Of a DNA stretch of 64,000 nt, positions 33,979 through 45,155 are shown piece by piece. This DNA is from Granulicella tundricola MP5ACTX9. Its GTDB lineage: Bacteria > Acidobacteriota > Terriglobia > Terriglobales > Acidobacteriaceae. A program made the translations under genes and the position numbers. Position 1 is the first letter of the stretch; each line of letters begins with the position of its first letter. The stretch lies in assembly GCF_000178975.2 (NCBI RefSeq), contig NC_015064.1:3472001-3536000 (forward strand), in the 5' to 3' direction. The notes beneath the pieces were generated by a model. The model made no database searches and was not told the DNA's origin. It saw nothing but the letters and a program-made list of their open reading frames with translations.

Positions 33979-35139
33979 TCAGGCTGCGACTGCGGCGGCG
34001 GCGGATTGGACGGGGAGCCAGATGGTGAAGACGGTTCCCTGCCCCTCGCGGCTGCGCATGTAGATGCGGCCTTCATGTTTATCGACGATTCCCTTGGTAA
34101 TCCATAGGCCCAGACCGGTGCCGGTGACCTCTTTGGTGGTGTGGAAGGGCTCAAAGAGATGCCCGCGCATGGCCGGCAGGAAGCCGGTGCCGGTGTCCGC
34201 GATGGTGATGCGAACGCCTGGAATGCTGGTCTTGAGGCAGGTGGCGGAGTGCAGGCGGATGGTCAGCGTGCCGCCGTGGGGCATGGCGTCATAGGCGTTG
34301 CGGATGAGGTTGTTGAGGACCTGGCGGATGTCGCCTTCAAGCAGATAGGGCTCATGGGAGGCTCGCAGATACTGCTCCACCTTGATGCGGCGAGCTGGGA
34401 AACGCGAGGCGTAAAGACGCAGGATGGCGGTGATGGTGTCTTCCAGATTGACCGGGGCGGCGGCGGTCTGCTGACGATGGAAGCGCAAGGTCTGCATGGT
34501 GATATCGGCTACGCGGACTAGCTCGATTTCGGCTAGATTCGCGTAGTGACGGGCGTCTTCAAGGGTGTCTGCACCTCGTACGAGATAGACGAGATTGAGG
34601 ACGGCTTCTAGGGGGTTGTTGATCTCGTGCGCGATGGAGCTGGCGAGCTGGCCTACGGCGGCTAGTTTTTCGGATCGGCGCAGGGCCTGTTCGGCCATGC
34701 GGTGCTGCGTGACGTCTCGAAAGGTGACGACGGCGCCTTGGACCTTATCCAGGTGCAGGATGGGCTGGGCGGAGAGCTCGATCCAGAAGTAGCTGCCGTC
34801 CTTGCGGAAGACGTGGTCGACCTCATTGGAGACTGGGCGGTTGCGGCGGAAGACGTTATAGACGCTGCAGTCTTCGGCTGGGTAGACCGATCCATCGGCG
34901 TGATGGTGGTGGATCATGGCGTGCATGTTCTGCCCGATGAGCTCCTGGGCGTCAAAGCCGAGCATGCGGAGGGCGGCACGGTTGACGAAGGTGCAGCGGC
35001 CTTCGAGGTCGACACCCCAGATGCCTTCTCCGGCGGAGTCGAGCAGGGCCTGCCATGGCTGCTCCGGAGCATCCCCTTTCGTCACATGGGGCTGGGCCGG
35101 GGCTGTGAGATGCGTCGTGTTCAAGTCTTCAGGCATCAT
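33979..35139 (-). CDS. PAS-domain sensor histidine kinase
   Basis: 386 residues. One PAS domain (about 25-150: LLDSAGEGIWGVDLEGRCTF, NRAALRMLGFDAQELIGQ), then HisKA with SSIAHEINNPLEAV as the phosphorylation site, and HATPase_c with N-box NLIRNAYDAMPHGG, G1 ADTGTGF and G2 GTGLGLWI. No membrane segment, so the sensor is cytoplasmic. MMPEDL at 35139/35136 is the probable start. No cognate regulator is adjacent. Confidence 0.9.
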   Translation of the reverse strand: MMPEDLNTTHLTAPAQPHVTKGDAPEQPWQALLDSAGEGIWGVDLEGRCTFVNRAALRMLGFDAQELIGQNMHAMIHHHHADGSVYPAEDCSVYNVFRRNRPVSNEVDHVFRKDGSYFWIELSAQPILHLDKVQGAVVTFRDVTQHRMAEQALRRSEKLAAVGQLASSIAHEINNPLEAVLNLVYLVRGADTLEDARHYANLAEIELVRVADITMQTLRFHRQQTAAAPVNLEDTITAILRLYASRFPARRIKVEQYLRASHEPYLLEGDIRQVLNNLIRNAYDAMPHGGTLTIRLHSATCLKTSIPGVRITIADTGTGFLPAMRGHLFEPFHTTKEVTGTGLGLWITKGIVDKHEGRIYMRSREGQGTVFTIWLPVQSAAAAVAA

Positions 35140-35276
35140 CCTCGGCCGTACGTCGCAGATGCGAACAATGAGTGTGATGCAGATTCGGGGTGCGTTCAAT
35201 GTATGAGGCTGGAATGGATGACTATGGGGTTGTTGCGGCCTAGAATCTATTTCGGGAACATTGTGAGGATTTGGGA

Positions 35277-36827
35277 ATGAACGTCATCAAGCAAGAGGAC
35301 CTGATCGAGAGCGTCGCGGACGCATTGCAGTACATCAGCTACTACCACCCGGTGGACTACATCACCAACCTGGCGCGGGCATATGAGATGGAAGAGAGCA
35401 AGGCGGCCAAGGATGCGATGGCGCAGATCCTGATCAACAGCCGCATGTGCGCGGAGGGACATCGGCCGATCTGCCAGGATACGGGGATCGTGACGACGTT
35501 TCTGAAGGTGGGGATGGAGGTTCAATTTGTCGGGCCGGATGGTGGCCCTGCGAACATGAGCCTGCAGGAGATGGTGGATGAGGGTGTACGGCGGGCGTGG
35601 CTGAACCCGGATAACAAGCTGCGAGGATCGATTCTGCGGGACCCGGCATTCTCGCGCAAGAACACCATCGACAATACGCCGAGCGTCGTCGAGGTATCGC
35701 TGGTGAAGGGTACGACTGTGGATGTGACGGTGGCGGCCAAGGGTGGGGGGTCTGAGGCGAAGTCGAAGTTTGTGATGCTGAATCCGTCCGACTCCGTGGT
35801 GGACTGGGTGCTGAAGACGGTGCCGACGATGGGTGCGGGATGGTGTCCGCCGGGGATGCTGGGGATCGGGATCGGCGGGACGGCGGAGAAGGCGATGCTG
35901 CTGGCGAAGCAAAGCCTGATGGACCCGATCGATATGCAGGAGTTGAAGGCTCGCGGGGCCCAGACGAATATCGAGAAGCTGCGTGTGGAGCTTTATGACA
36001 AGGTGAATTCGCTGGGGATAGGGGCGCAGGGGTTGGGTGGGCTGACTACGGTGCTCGACGTGAAGATCCTGGACTATCCGACGCACGCGGCGAACCTGCC
36101 GGTGGCGATGATTCCGAACTGTGCTGCGACTCGCCATGCGCATTTTGTGCTGGATGGGAGTGGGCCGGCGGAGCTGGTGCCTCCCTCGTTGAAGGACTGG
36201 CCAAAACTGGAGTACGACGTGCATACGGCTCGGCGGGTGAACCTGGAGACAGTGACTCGAGCGGATGTGGAGACGTGGAAGCCAGGCGAGATCGTTCTGC
36301 TGACGGGCAAGCTGCTGACCGGGCGGGATGCGGCGCATAAGCGGATGACGGACATGCTGAACCGGGGAGAGACGCTGCCGGTCGATTTCAATGGCAAGTT
36401 TATCTACTACGTGGGGCCGGTGGATGCGGTGCGCGATGAGGCTGTGGGACCGGCTGGGCCTACGACGGCGACGCGCATGGACAAGTTCACGCGGCAGATG
36501 CTCGAACAGACGGGGCTGCTGGGGATGATTGGGAAGGCGGAGCGTGGCGAGGCGGCGATCGAGGCCATCCGGGATAACCATGCGGTCTACCTGATGGCGG
36601 TGGGCGGCGCGGCTTACCTGGTGTCGAAGGCGATCAAGCACTCGCGGGTGCTGGCGTTCGAGGACCTGGGGATGGAGGCCATCCACGAGTTTGTGGTGGA
36701 GGATATGCCGGTGACCGTGGCCGTGAGTGCGGATGGCACGAGTGTCCACCAGACTGGGCCGGCCGAGTGGCAGAAGAGGATTGCGGCTAGTCAGTCGGTG
36801 GGGGGAGTGGCGATTCTGGGGCAGTAA
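35277..36827 (+). CDS. fum: Class I fumarate hydratase (iron-sulphur)
   Basis: 516 residues, a single-chain class I fumarase with fused alpha and beta parts; it converts fumarate to malate in the TCA cycle. The three Cys ligands of the 4Fe-4S cluster are seen in RPICQDTGIV, GAGWCPPGML and MIPNCAATRHAHF. The C-terminal beta part has LTGKLLTGRDAAHKRM, GPTTATRMD and GKAERG. GAGG lies eight bases before ATG 35277. Oxygen-sensitive enzyme in most bacteria. Confidence 0.95.
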   Translation: MNVIKQEDLIESVADALQYISYYHPVDYITNLARAYEMEESKAAKDAMAQILINSRMCAEGHRPICQDTGIVTTFLKVGMEVQFVGPDGGPANMSLQEMVDEGVRRAWLNPDNKLRGSILRDPAFSRKNTIDNTPSVVEVSLVKGTTVDVTVAAKGGGSEAKSKFVMLNPSDSVVDWVLKTVPTMGAGWCPPGMLGIGIGGTAEKAMLLAKQSLMDPIDMQELKARGAQTNIEKLRVELYDKVNSLGIGAQGLGGLTTVLDVKILDYPTHAANLPVAMIPNCAATRHAHFVLDGSGPAELVPPSLKDWPKLEYDVHTARRVNLETVTRADVETWKPGEIVLLTGKLLTGRDAAHKRMTDMLNRGETLPVDFNGKFIYYVGPVDAVRDEAVGPAGPTTATRMDKFTRQMLEQTGLLGMIGKAERGEAAIEAIRDNHAVYLMAVGGAAYLVSKAIKHSRVLAFEDLGMEAIHEFVVEDMPVTVAVSADGTSVHQTGPAEWQKRIAASQSVGGVAILGQ

Positions 36828-36831
36828 AAGC

Positions 36832-36969
36832 TCAGGAGTGTTTGCGGTGCAGGAGATGCCGGAAGAATGCACGGCAGCGCTCCGTGCAGAGGTCGTACTG
36901 TGGCAGGAAAGCCAGCGGGATACAGACGATGGCGAAGAGAAGCATGGAGGGGAAGAACATGTCCGTCAT
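36832..36969 (-). CDS. 45-residue small membrane protein
   Basis: A short frame starting at ATG 36969 with an ideal AGGAG six bases upstream. It encodes MTDMFFPSMLLFAIVCIPLA then FLPQYDLCTERCRAFFRHLL and HRKHS: one membrane helix and a basic tail with CxxxC. It is too short for family recognition, but the ribosome site and clear topology argue for a real gene. It lies between fum and pgsA. Confidence 0.55.
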   Translation of the reverse strand: MTDMFFPSMLLFAIVCIPLAFLPQYDLCTERCRAFFRHLLHRKHS

Positions 36970-37110
36970 GGGATACTCCTGCGATACAGCCCGGTAAGGG
37001 ATTGCATTCGGAGATCGGTTCAGCCTGGTGGGTTGGATCGACCCGGCCCTCAAGTGACGGCATTATGCTCTTCGCGTGTGATTCTTCGCAAGCAATCTTT
37101 GGCGATAGGG

Positions 37111-37785
37111 CTAGGAGATGCCTGAAGGGTTTTCCGCCGCAGCTACGGCCTTGGCCTTGTTGCGGCTGAGGACGTTGGAACGTTTGGTGCGGGCGCGCTC
37201 CGAGGCGTGGTCGATCTGCTTCCAGAAGCCGATGAAGTAGTCCACGGCCGAGATCACGCTGACGCAGGTCATCCAGTAGATGGCCGTGATGGCGATGAAG
37301 TGGACGGCGACGATGAAGCCGCCCCAGTTCCAATAATCCCAGCGGTGCGCGAGGATGGCTGCGACGACGGAGACAATCTGGATGACGGTTTTGAGCTTGC
37401 CGATCTCGCTGGCGTCGATGGTGAAGCCTTCTGACGCGGCGATGGAGCGGAGGCCGGAGACGAGAAACTCGCGTCCGATGATGAGGACGGCGATCCAAGG
37501 CGGCACGATGCGGGGGTTGTAGGCGACCAGGATGATGTAGGCCGCGGTGATCATGAGCTTGTCGGCCAGAGGGTCAAGCAGCATGCCGATGGTTGTGATC
37601 TGCTGGCGCTTGCGGGCGAGATAGCCGTCGAGGCCGTCGGTGATGGAAGCGAGGATGAAGAGGGATGAGGCTGCCATCTCCTGATTCCCGTTATGGGCGT
37701 CAAAGGGCGAATGGGGGCTCAGGAACCAGATCAGCAGAGGCACGCTGGCGATGCGGCTCATCGTGATGGAGTTAGGCAGATTCAT
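37111..37785 (-). CDS. pgsA: CDP-diacylglycerol-glycerol-3-phosphate 3-phosphatidyltransferase
   Basis: 224 residues with the CDP-alcohol phosphotransferase signature DG(x2)DG(x)AR...G...D...D seen as DGLDGYLARKR...GMLLDPLADK at about 50-76. Five or six membrane helices. It makes phosphatidylglycerophosphate, the first committed step to phosphatidylglycerol and cardiolipin. The C-terminal 30 residues are a basic, Ala-rich extension. No strong ribosome site precedes ATG 37785. Confidence 0.93.
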   Translation of the reverse strand: MNLPNSITMSRIASVPLLIWFLSPHSPFDAHNGNQEMAASSLFILASITDGLDGYLARKRQQITTIGMLLDPLADKLMITAAYIILVAYNPRIVPPWIAVLIIGREFLVSGLRSIAASEGFTIDASEIGKLKTVIQIVSVVAAILAHRWDYWNWGGFIVAVHFIAITAIYWMTCVSVISAVDYFIGFWKQIDHASERARTKRSNVLSRNKAKAVAAAENPSGIS

Positions 37786-37967
37786 GCGCGCACCGGTGCT
37801 TTGAGACCGTGGTCCGCCGCTTCAGCTCGGGGATACGCGCTAAAGATGGGCCAATAGCATTTTGCCACATCCGGGAAACGGGCGATGAGTCTGCCCCTTC
37901 CATGGGAGAGCGCAATGGCGTGGCGAATGATAAATTACCGGAGTCTGTCCGAAAGGCCCTGATTCTT

Positions 37968-40900
37968 ATGTTCTATTTCTCTGCACGCTCGTTCGTTTCC
38001 ACCGTATTCCGCGCTGTGCTGTTGATGGGTCTTTCCCTTTGCGCTGCCGGCAGTGCCGCAGGGCAGACACAGCAGTTTGTGCAGCCGACAGTGATTGGGA
38101 CGGGAAGCTGGCCGGTGAGCCTGGTGAGCGGTGACATTGAAGATACGGGGCGGGATAACCTGGCGTACTGCGATGCGGTGGTGCCGGGCGTGACGCCGGC
38201 CTGCCACCTGCTGCGTGGGAACTCTGACGGGACGTATACGAAGCATGCGGATTATCCGGTTCCGTATATGACGGGAAGCAGGGCGTTGGTTGGGAGTTCG
38301 ATCGCCGGGGGTAAGACGACGCACTCTCTGGTGCTCGTATCGACGGTCTCATCACCGTCCACGACTTTAGGGCAGTTACAAGTGAGCCTGTATCCAGAGG
38401 GGTCAAGCCTGGGGACGACGCCGCTTATCATCACGCAAGTCATGCAAATGCCGATACTGGGCGGAGCAACGATGCGAGGGCCTTCCGGAGTGAATACGGG
38501 TGGGCAAGAGGACGTTGCCTTCACGGATTCAGCGAACGGTTATCTCTATACGTGCCACCTAAGCGGGCTGTTCAGCTATCAGCGCTTTCCCCTGCCGAAC
38601 GGCGCCGGCAACGTGCAGGCAGCAGACCTCAACGGCGATGGGGTCAATGACCTGATGGTGGCTGGGGCGGATGGTATCTCGCTGTATGTGCTGATGAGCG
38701 ATGCAACGGGACAATTGAAGGCTCCGGCGCTGCTTCAGCCTCCGCATGGGGCAAGAAGCTTTCTGCTGAAGGATCTGAACGGCGACGGGAGGATCGACCT
38801 AGTGGTGGAGGGTACGAACGGGGAGATCGACATCTATCCAGGCGCTGGGGATGGGACGTTTGGGACGACTTCGATCATCGGCAGTGGAGCAAGCGACGGG
38901 ACGACCGGGCATGGGGGCCATCTGATTGCGGCGGCCAATGTGGACGGCGATGGGGTGCTGGACCTGCTGACGGTGACGCCGGCGGGGCTGAGTGTTCTGA
39001 AGGGACAGCCGGGGCTGAGCTATACGCTGGACGGGATCTACAACATCGGGCCTGGGCATGCGAGCTTTGCGGTGCAGGACTTTGGAAGCGGGTATGTCAA
39101 CCTGCTGGTGGATTCGCCGGAGGGGATCGCGGTGGTTTATGGGAACTCCTCGGGGACGTTCGGCACGTCGAGTTCCTTTGCGACGGGGCAGCCTGCGATG
39201 AGCGGGGCTACGGGGGTGTTTATGGCTTCCGGGAATGTGGATGCTGTAGTGGCGGTCAACTCCACGCAGGCTCAGTTATTGCGCGGAGCCGGGGATGGAA
39301 CGTTCACGCTTGCGGCTTCTCCTACGACGACGTTAAAGCCGGGAGCGGGGTCGTGGGGCTCCGTGGTGGTGGGGGACTTCAACAACGATGGCGTGCTGGA
39401 TCTTACGGTGACGGCGGATGGGCCTTCAACGTCACCGGTTGGTTTAGGTATTGGAGTGGCGGTGCAGTTCGGGCAGGGGGATGGAACGTTCAAGACGGCA
39501 TCCGCGGTGGCGAGTCATGCGAACGGGGGCACGGCACCTTACTTTGGCACGAGCTTTGCGGCTCCGAGATTGGGAAGCGGAGGGGTTCCGGGGTTCGTGA
39601 ATCTGGATGCGGGGAATCTATGGACGCTCAGCACGCCTTCGCTGGCGAACAGTGTTCCCTTTGCCACGCTAATCGCTCCGGTGAGCGATGCTCATGCGCA
39701 TAGCCTAGTTACGGCGGGGGTGCTCCGCGCGGGGATGGCGGCGGATGTGGTGGCGCAGGATGAGGGGTCGCTGAAGGTTTACCTGAATAGCGGGACCGGT
39801 ATTGCCTCGACTCCGCTGGGCGACCTGGCGGTGGATGGATCGCTGACGACGACGGGGCAGATGGTTGCGCCGGATATCTCTGGGACGTTTCCGGGAATGT
39901 CCAAGGCGCTGGGGTTCAGGGCTTTTCCGGGATCGGCGGTGATTGCGGATCTGGATGGAGATGGAAATGGCGATCTGATTGTCGTGTACGACAATCTGGA
40001 TGCGGATCATCGGAATCCGACGGCGGCGAATCCGAACTATGTCTATGTGTGGTTCGGGTCTGGAGGCGGGAGGTTTTTGACCTCGGCTGAGCATCCGGTG
40101 AATCCGGTGCGGCTGACGCCCACGCGGAACTACTACCAGGTGGCGGTGGCGGATCTGAACGGCGACGGTCATGCGGATCTGATCCTGAGCGATGGATATC
40201 TGATCAGCGTGCAGTATGGCAAGGGCGACGGGACGTTTGGGGCGGAGCAACATTTTCTGGCTGGGCAGGGGCTGAATACGATCTCGGTGGCCGACCTGCG
40301 GCATTTGGGACGGGCTGATCTGGTGGTGGCGAACGGCGGGAGCGTCTATGGGAACGTCGTGGCGAACAAGGAGACGCTAACACCGAACGCGGATGTGAAT
40401 ACGGGTGGGATCACGGTGCTGCTGAACCAGATTCAGCCGCAGGTGCAGGCGATCAGCGGCAGTGTCACGGCTGCGCCGGAGCCGGCGAACTTTGAGGCAG
40501 CTTATAGCGTGACGGCTACGCTGGTGGTGCCTGCGGGTGGGCCTGCGCCTACGGGTACGGTGACGTTTACCTCCGATAATGACTCGGTCAATGGGGCTGC
40601 GCCGGTTACGCTGGCGCTGGGTTCGGCTGCGGTGACGAACGGGGCTGCGACGGTGAGTATTCCGGCGTATGTCGCGACGACCTCGACGATTGGGCCGATG
40701 CTGCCGGGGACTCGTGCGCTGACTGCGGTGTATAGCGGTGATGCGAACTATGCTTCGGCTACTCTGACCGGGACGCATGTTGTGAAGCTAGGGCAGACGA
40801 CGGTGTCGCTGGACCTGACGACTCCGCTGCAGGTTTACTACGGGCAGCCGATCGATGGGATTGTGGAGATTACACCGCAGGACCCGAGCTATAACGCGAG

Positions 40901-41936
40901 CGGGTCGTACTCGGTGCTGAGCAATGGGGTGCTGGTTCCGGGATGCGTCGATCTGAAGGGCGTCTCTTGTCCGTATGGGAATCCGGATCTGCTGGATGCG
41001 GGCAATTACACGCTGACGATTGCGTATAACGGCGGGCCGGCGAATGGCGATCCGGTAAACGGGTCTGGGCTTTCCGGGCCGTATCCGTTTGTGGTGCTGA
41101 AAGATCTCACGACGGGGACGCTGACGAGTTCTCTGAATCCTGCAACGGTGGGGACGGCTGTGACGTTCAGCGCTGCGATTGTGGGCAACGTTGCGGTGCC
41201 GACGGGGAACGTCACGTTCTATGACGGGGCAGTGGCGATAGGGACGGGGGCGCTGAATGCGGGAGTTGCGACGTTGACGACCTCCTCGCTGGCGGTGGGG
41301 CTGCATACGGTGACGGCTGCTTATCCGGGGACCAACGACTTCAATCCGGTGACGATTGGGGCGGTGGCCGAGTTGATTGTGGCGGCGGTTGTTCCGCCTC
41401 CACCACCTGCGGGACCGCAGAGCTTCACGTTGACGGTGACGCCGGTTCCGGTGACGGTCGGGACGGGGCGTACGGCGGTACTGCTGGTGACGGTGACGGC
41501 AGTGAACGGCTTTGCGCAGCCGGTGCAGTTGAGCTGCGCGGGAATGCCTTTTGAAGCCGCTTGCCTGTTTATCCAGGGGACGATTCCAGTGGGCGGCGGA
41601 TCGACGACGCTGGATGTGACGACGATGGCTCCGCATAATTGCGGGGACCCGGGGCGTTTGGGCTCGCTGGGCAGGACTGGCGGGCCCCTGGTGGCTTCAC
41701 TGTTCGGCGGACTTGGGCTTCTGCTGCTGCCGAAGCGGCGCAAACGGTGGATGCGGGCGCTGATACTGGTGGCGATGCTGTCAGGAGTTGCGGCGCTAGG
41801 TGGGTGCGGCGGAAACTGCACGGACCTGGGGACTCGGCCTGGGAATTACTCGTTCACGGTGAGCGGCGTGGCGCAGGGTGGGCCGATTACACAGACGGCT
41901 AGCCAGACTGTGAAGATGGCTGTGTTTGCCGACTAA
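37968..41936 (+). CDS. Large secreted FG-GAP/VCBS and Ig-like repeat protein
   Basis: 1322 residues. The start at ATG 37968 gives a signal peptide (VFRAVLLMGLSLCAAGSAAG). Many FG-GAP blades follow with calcium-type loops: DLNGDGVNDLMVAG, DLNGDGRIDLVVEG, NVDGDGVLDLLTVT, DFNNDGVLDLTVTA, DLDGDGNGDLIVVY, DLNGDGHADLILSD. From about residue 840 there are Ig-like (Ig_5-type) domains (TGTVTFTSDNDSVNG, TGNVTFYDGAVAIG). Near the C-terminus are two hydrophobic stretches around LLPKRRKRWMR, then a short beta domain with GGCGGNC. Probably a cell-surface beta-propeller adhesin or carbohydrate-contact protein; ligand unknown. Confidence 0.85.
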   Translation: MFYFSARSFVSTVFRAVLLMGLSLCAAGSAAGQTQQFVQPTVIGTGSWPVSLVSGDIEDTGRDNLAYCDAVVPGVTPACHLLRGNSDGTYTKHADYPVPYMTGSRALVGSSIAGGKTTHSLVLVSTVSSPSTTLGQLQVSLYPEGSSLGTTPLIITQVMQMPILGGATMRGPSGVNTGGQEDVAFTDSANGYLYTCHLSGLFSYQRFPLPNGAGNVQAADLNGDGVNDLMVAGADGISLYVLMSDATGQLKAPALLQPPHGARSFLLKDLNGDGRIDLVVEGTNGEIDIYPGAGDGTFGTTSIIGSGASDGTTGHGGHLIAAANVDGDGVLDLLTVTPAGLSVLKGQPGLSYTLDGIYNIGPGHASFAVQDFGSGYVNLLVDSPEGIAVVYGNSSGTFGTSSSFATGQPAMSGATGVFMASGNVDAVVAVNSTQAQLLRGAGDGTFTLAASPTTTLKPGAGSWGSVVVGDFNNDGVLDLTVTADGPSTSPVGLGIGVAVQFGQGDGTFKTASAVASHANGGTAPYFGTSFAAPRLGSGGVPGFVNLDAGNLWTLSTPSLANSVPFATLIAPVSDAHAHSLVTAGVLRAGMAADVVAQDEGSLKVYLNSGTGIASTPLGDLAVDGSLTTTGQMVAPDISGTFPGMSKALGFRAFPGSAVIADLDGDGNGDLIVVYDNLDADHRNPTAANPNYVYVWFGSGGGRFLTSAEHPVNPVRLTPTRNYYQVAVADLNGDGHADLILSDGYLISVQYGKGDGTFGAEQHFLAGQGLNTISVADLRHLGRADLVVANGGSVYGNVVANKETLTPNADVNTGGITVLLNQIQPQVQAISGSVTAAPEPANFEAAYSVTATLVVPAGGPAPTGTVTFTSDNDSVNGAAPVTLALGSAAVTNGAATVSIPAYVATTSTIGPMLPGTRALTAVYSGDANYASATLTGTHVVKLGQTTVSLDLTTPLQVYYGQPIDGIVEITPQDPSYNASGSYSVLSNGVLVPGCVDLKGVSCPYGNPDLLDAGNYTLTIAYNGGPANGDPVNGSGLSGPYPFVVLKDLTTGTLTSSLNPATVGTAVTFSAAIVGNVAVPTGNVTFYDGAVAIGTGALNAGVATLTTSSLAVGLHTVTAAYPGTNDFNPVTIGAVAELIVAAVVPPPPPAGPQSFTLTVTPVPVTVGTGRTAVLLVTVTAVNGFAQPVQLSCAGMPFEAACLFIQGTIPVGGGSTTLDVTTMAPHNCGDPGRLGSLGRTGGPLVASLFGGLGLLLLPKRRKRWMRALILVAMLSGVAALGGCGGNCTDLGTRPGNYSFTVSGVAQGGPITQTASQTVKMAVFAD

Positions 41937-41940
41937 CGGA

Positions 41941-41975
41941 TAAGGCAAAGACTACGGGGATAAAAAGGGATCAGA
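41941..41975 (+). repeat. Partial copy of the ftsK-flanking element module
   Basis: AAGGCAAAGACTACGGGGAT followed by AAAAAGGGATC resembles AAGGCGTAACGAGGATAAAA AGGGATAA at 16501 (split here for length). Located just after the FG-GAP gene and before its terminator. Confidence 0.45.
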
Positions 41976-41981
41976 ACGATC

Positions 41982-42022
41982 AAGGCGGATAAGACCCCTG
42001 GTCTGGGGCTTATCCGCCTTTT
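41982..42022. terminator. Rho-independent terminator between converging genes
   Basis: Stem AAGGCGGATAAG (41982-41993) / CTTATCCGCCTT (42009-42020) extended by CCCC/GGGG, then TTTT on the plus strand. It serves the FG-GAP gene and may also stop the convergent gdhA. Confidence 0.85.
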
Positions 42023-42045
42023 GCTTGTTTTCTTCTGACTTCGCT

Positions 42046-43371
<1,326 letters not shown>

Positions 43372-43553
43372 GGTGTTGCTCCCTCGTCAATCTAAGCTGA
43401 TGAGCCGGAATGGGGGAGGATTCATGTTTCGCCTCTAAGGGCTGGTGTGAAAGCTTCAGTCAAACCCTGCGGAGTATAGGCCTTGGTTAACAGCAGGTGC
43501 AAGCCACGGCCATACGGCTTTTGGGTCAGGCATTTACCATTGGCATATCGACC

Positions 43554-45041
43554 ATGAGATCCCGACACGAGAGTTTTCCGCCCCGCGCAGCCTTTGAAAA
43601 ACTGGCCAAGAGCCATACCCTAGTGCCGGTTTACAGGACCGTGACTGCAGATCTGGAGACGCCGGTCTCGGCGTTTCTGCGGATTGCAAACGATGCCCCG
43701 GAGGCCTTTCTGCTGGAGAGCGTGGAAGGCGGCGAGCATGTGGGACGATACACGTTCATCGGCATCGACCCCTATAAGAAGATGGTCGCGCACGGGCGAA
43801 GGATGTCCGTTTCCGAGGGCCGGCGCAGGAAGACCTTCGACGGCGACGTGTTTGAGGAGTTGAAAAAGGCGCTTTCCGGGCATAAACCTGCTCGGCTGGC
43901 CGGGTTGCCGCCGTTTACGGCTGGGGCTGTGGGGTTCTTTTCGTATGACGTGGTGCGGCTGATCGAGCGGCTGCCGGAGCTTGCGGCGGACGAACTTGGC
44001 GTGCCGGACGCCTGCCTGATGTTCTTCGACCAGGTGCTGGCCTTTGATCATGTGAAGAAGGAGATTCTGCTGATTGCGACAGTGGATCTGACGCGCGGCG
44101 GGAGCTACGCCCAGGCGGAGAAGCGGCTGGACAAGATGGAAAAGCGGCTGGCCTCTGCGCTGCCTGTGATGAAGAGACGGAAGCCGATTACGGGCAAGCT
44201 GAAGATGGTTCCGCGTACGTCCAAGAAGGCGTTCCTGAAGGCGGTGAACAAGGCCAAGGAGTACATTACGGCGGGCGATGTCTTCCAGTGCGTGCTCTCG
44301 CAACGCTTCGACTGTGTGCCGGAGGTGCCGGCGTTTGAGGTTTATCGTGCGTTGCGCATCGTGAATCCTTCGCCTTATATGTACTTCATGCGGTTTGGGA
44401 TGGAGGACTCCGAGGCTCATATAGTGGGTTCGTCGCCGGAGTTGCTGGTGCGGGTGCATGACCGCAACGTGGAGTACCGGCCGATCGCTGGGACGCGCAA
44501 ACGCAGCGCGGATGAGGTGGAAGATCGTGCACTCGAAGCCGACCTGCGGGCGGATGCGAAAGAGGTTGCCGAGCATATCATGCTGGTCGACCTGGGCCGT
44601 AATGACGTGGGCCGGGTGAGCGAGTTCGGCAGCGTGCGGGTGAAGGATCTGATGTTTGTGGAGCGGTACAGCCACGTGATGCACCTGGTGAGCGCGATCG
44701 AAGGCAAGCTGAAGCCGGAGTTGGAGGCGATCGATGCGTTCAAGGCCTGCTTCCCTGCCGGGACGCTGAGCGGTGCGCCGAAGATCCGTGCGATGGAGAT
44801 TATTGAGGAGTTGGAGCCCGCTCGGCGCGGAGTGTACGGCGGCAGCATCTTCTACGCGGACTTCAGCGGGAATCTGGATAGCTGCATCGCGATCCGGACG
44901 CTGTTCATGAACGGCGAGCAGGGACATGTGCAGGCTGGGGCGGGGATCGTGGCGGACAGCGTGCCGGAGATGGAGTTTGAGGAGTGCGGGAATAAGGCAA
45001 GGGCGGTGGTGAGGGCTATGGAGAGGGCTCGGTTGAGTTAG
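43554..45041 (+). CDS. trpE: Anthranilate synthase component I
   Basis: 495 residues from ATG 43554; GTG 43497 would add 19. Chorismate-binding domain features are complete: VFQCVLSQRF, IAGTRKRSADEVED, HIMLVDLGRNDVGRV, FPAGTLSGAPKIRAMEIIEE, GGSIFYADFSGNLDSCIAIR and GAGIVADS. It makes anthranilate from chorismate with the TrpG amidotransferase, encoded 1.2 kb downstream after three inserted genes. The tryptophan-binding region near the N-terminus (LLESVEGG) is intact, so feedback inhibition is expected. Confidence 0.95.
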   Translation: MRSRHESFPPRAAFEKLAKSHTLVPVYRTVTADLETPVSAFLRIANDAPEAFLLESVEGGEHVGRYTFIGIDPYKKMVAHGRRMSVSEGRRRKTFDGDVFEELKKALSGHKPARLAGLPPFTAGAVGFFSYDVVRLIERLPELAADELGVPDACLMFFDQVLAFDHVKKEILLIATVDLTRGGSYAQAEKRLDKMEKRLASALPVMKRRKPITGKLKMVPRTSKKAFLKAVNKAKEYITAGDVFQCVLSQRFDCVPEVPAFEVYRALRIVNPSPYMYFMRFGMEDSEAHIVGSSPELLVRVHDRNVEYRPIAGTRKRSADEVEDRALEADLRADAKEVAEHIMLVDLGRNDVGRVSEFGSVRVKDLMFVERYSHVMHLVSAIEGKLKPELEAIDAFKACFPAGTLSGAPKIRAMEIIEELEPARRGVYGGSIFYADFSGNLDSCIAIRTLFMNGEQGHVQAGAGIVADSVPEMEFEECGNKARAVVRAMERARLS

Positions 45042-45155
45042 GGGTTGCTTCAAAGGTCGCGGAACCTCATGCGGTGGAGAGGCGAGGCTGGAAGAGCCCT
45101 CTAGTCTCCAAGTCCCACCTTCGGAAATATTTGCGGGCAGGTGTAGGATTTCAGC

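Noticed and set aside
35247..36872. 541-codon open frame on the minus strand
   Set aside because: It is antisense to class I fumarase, whose motifs are complete. The translation is Arg/His/Pro-rich, typical of a shadow frame in GC-rich DNA.
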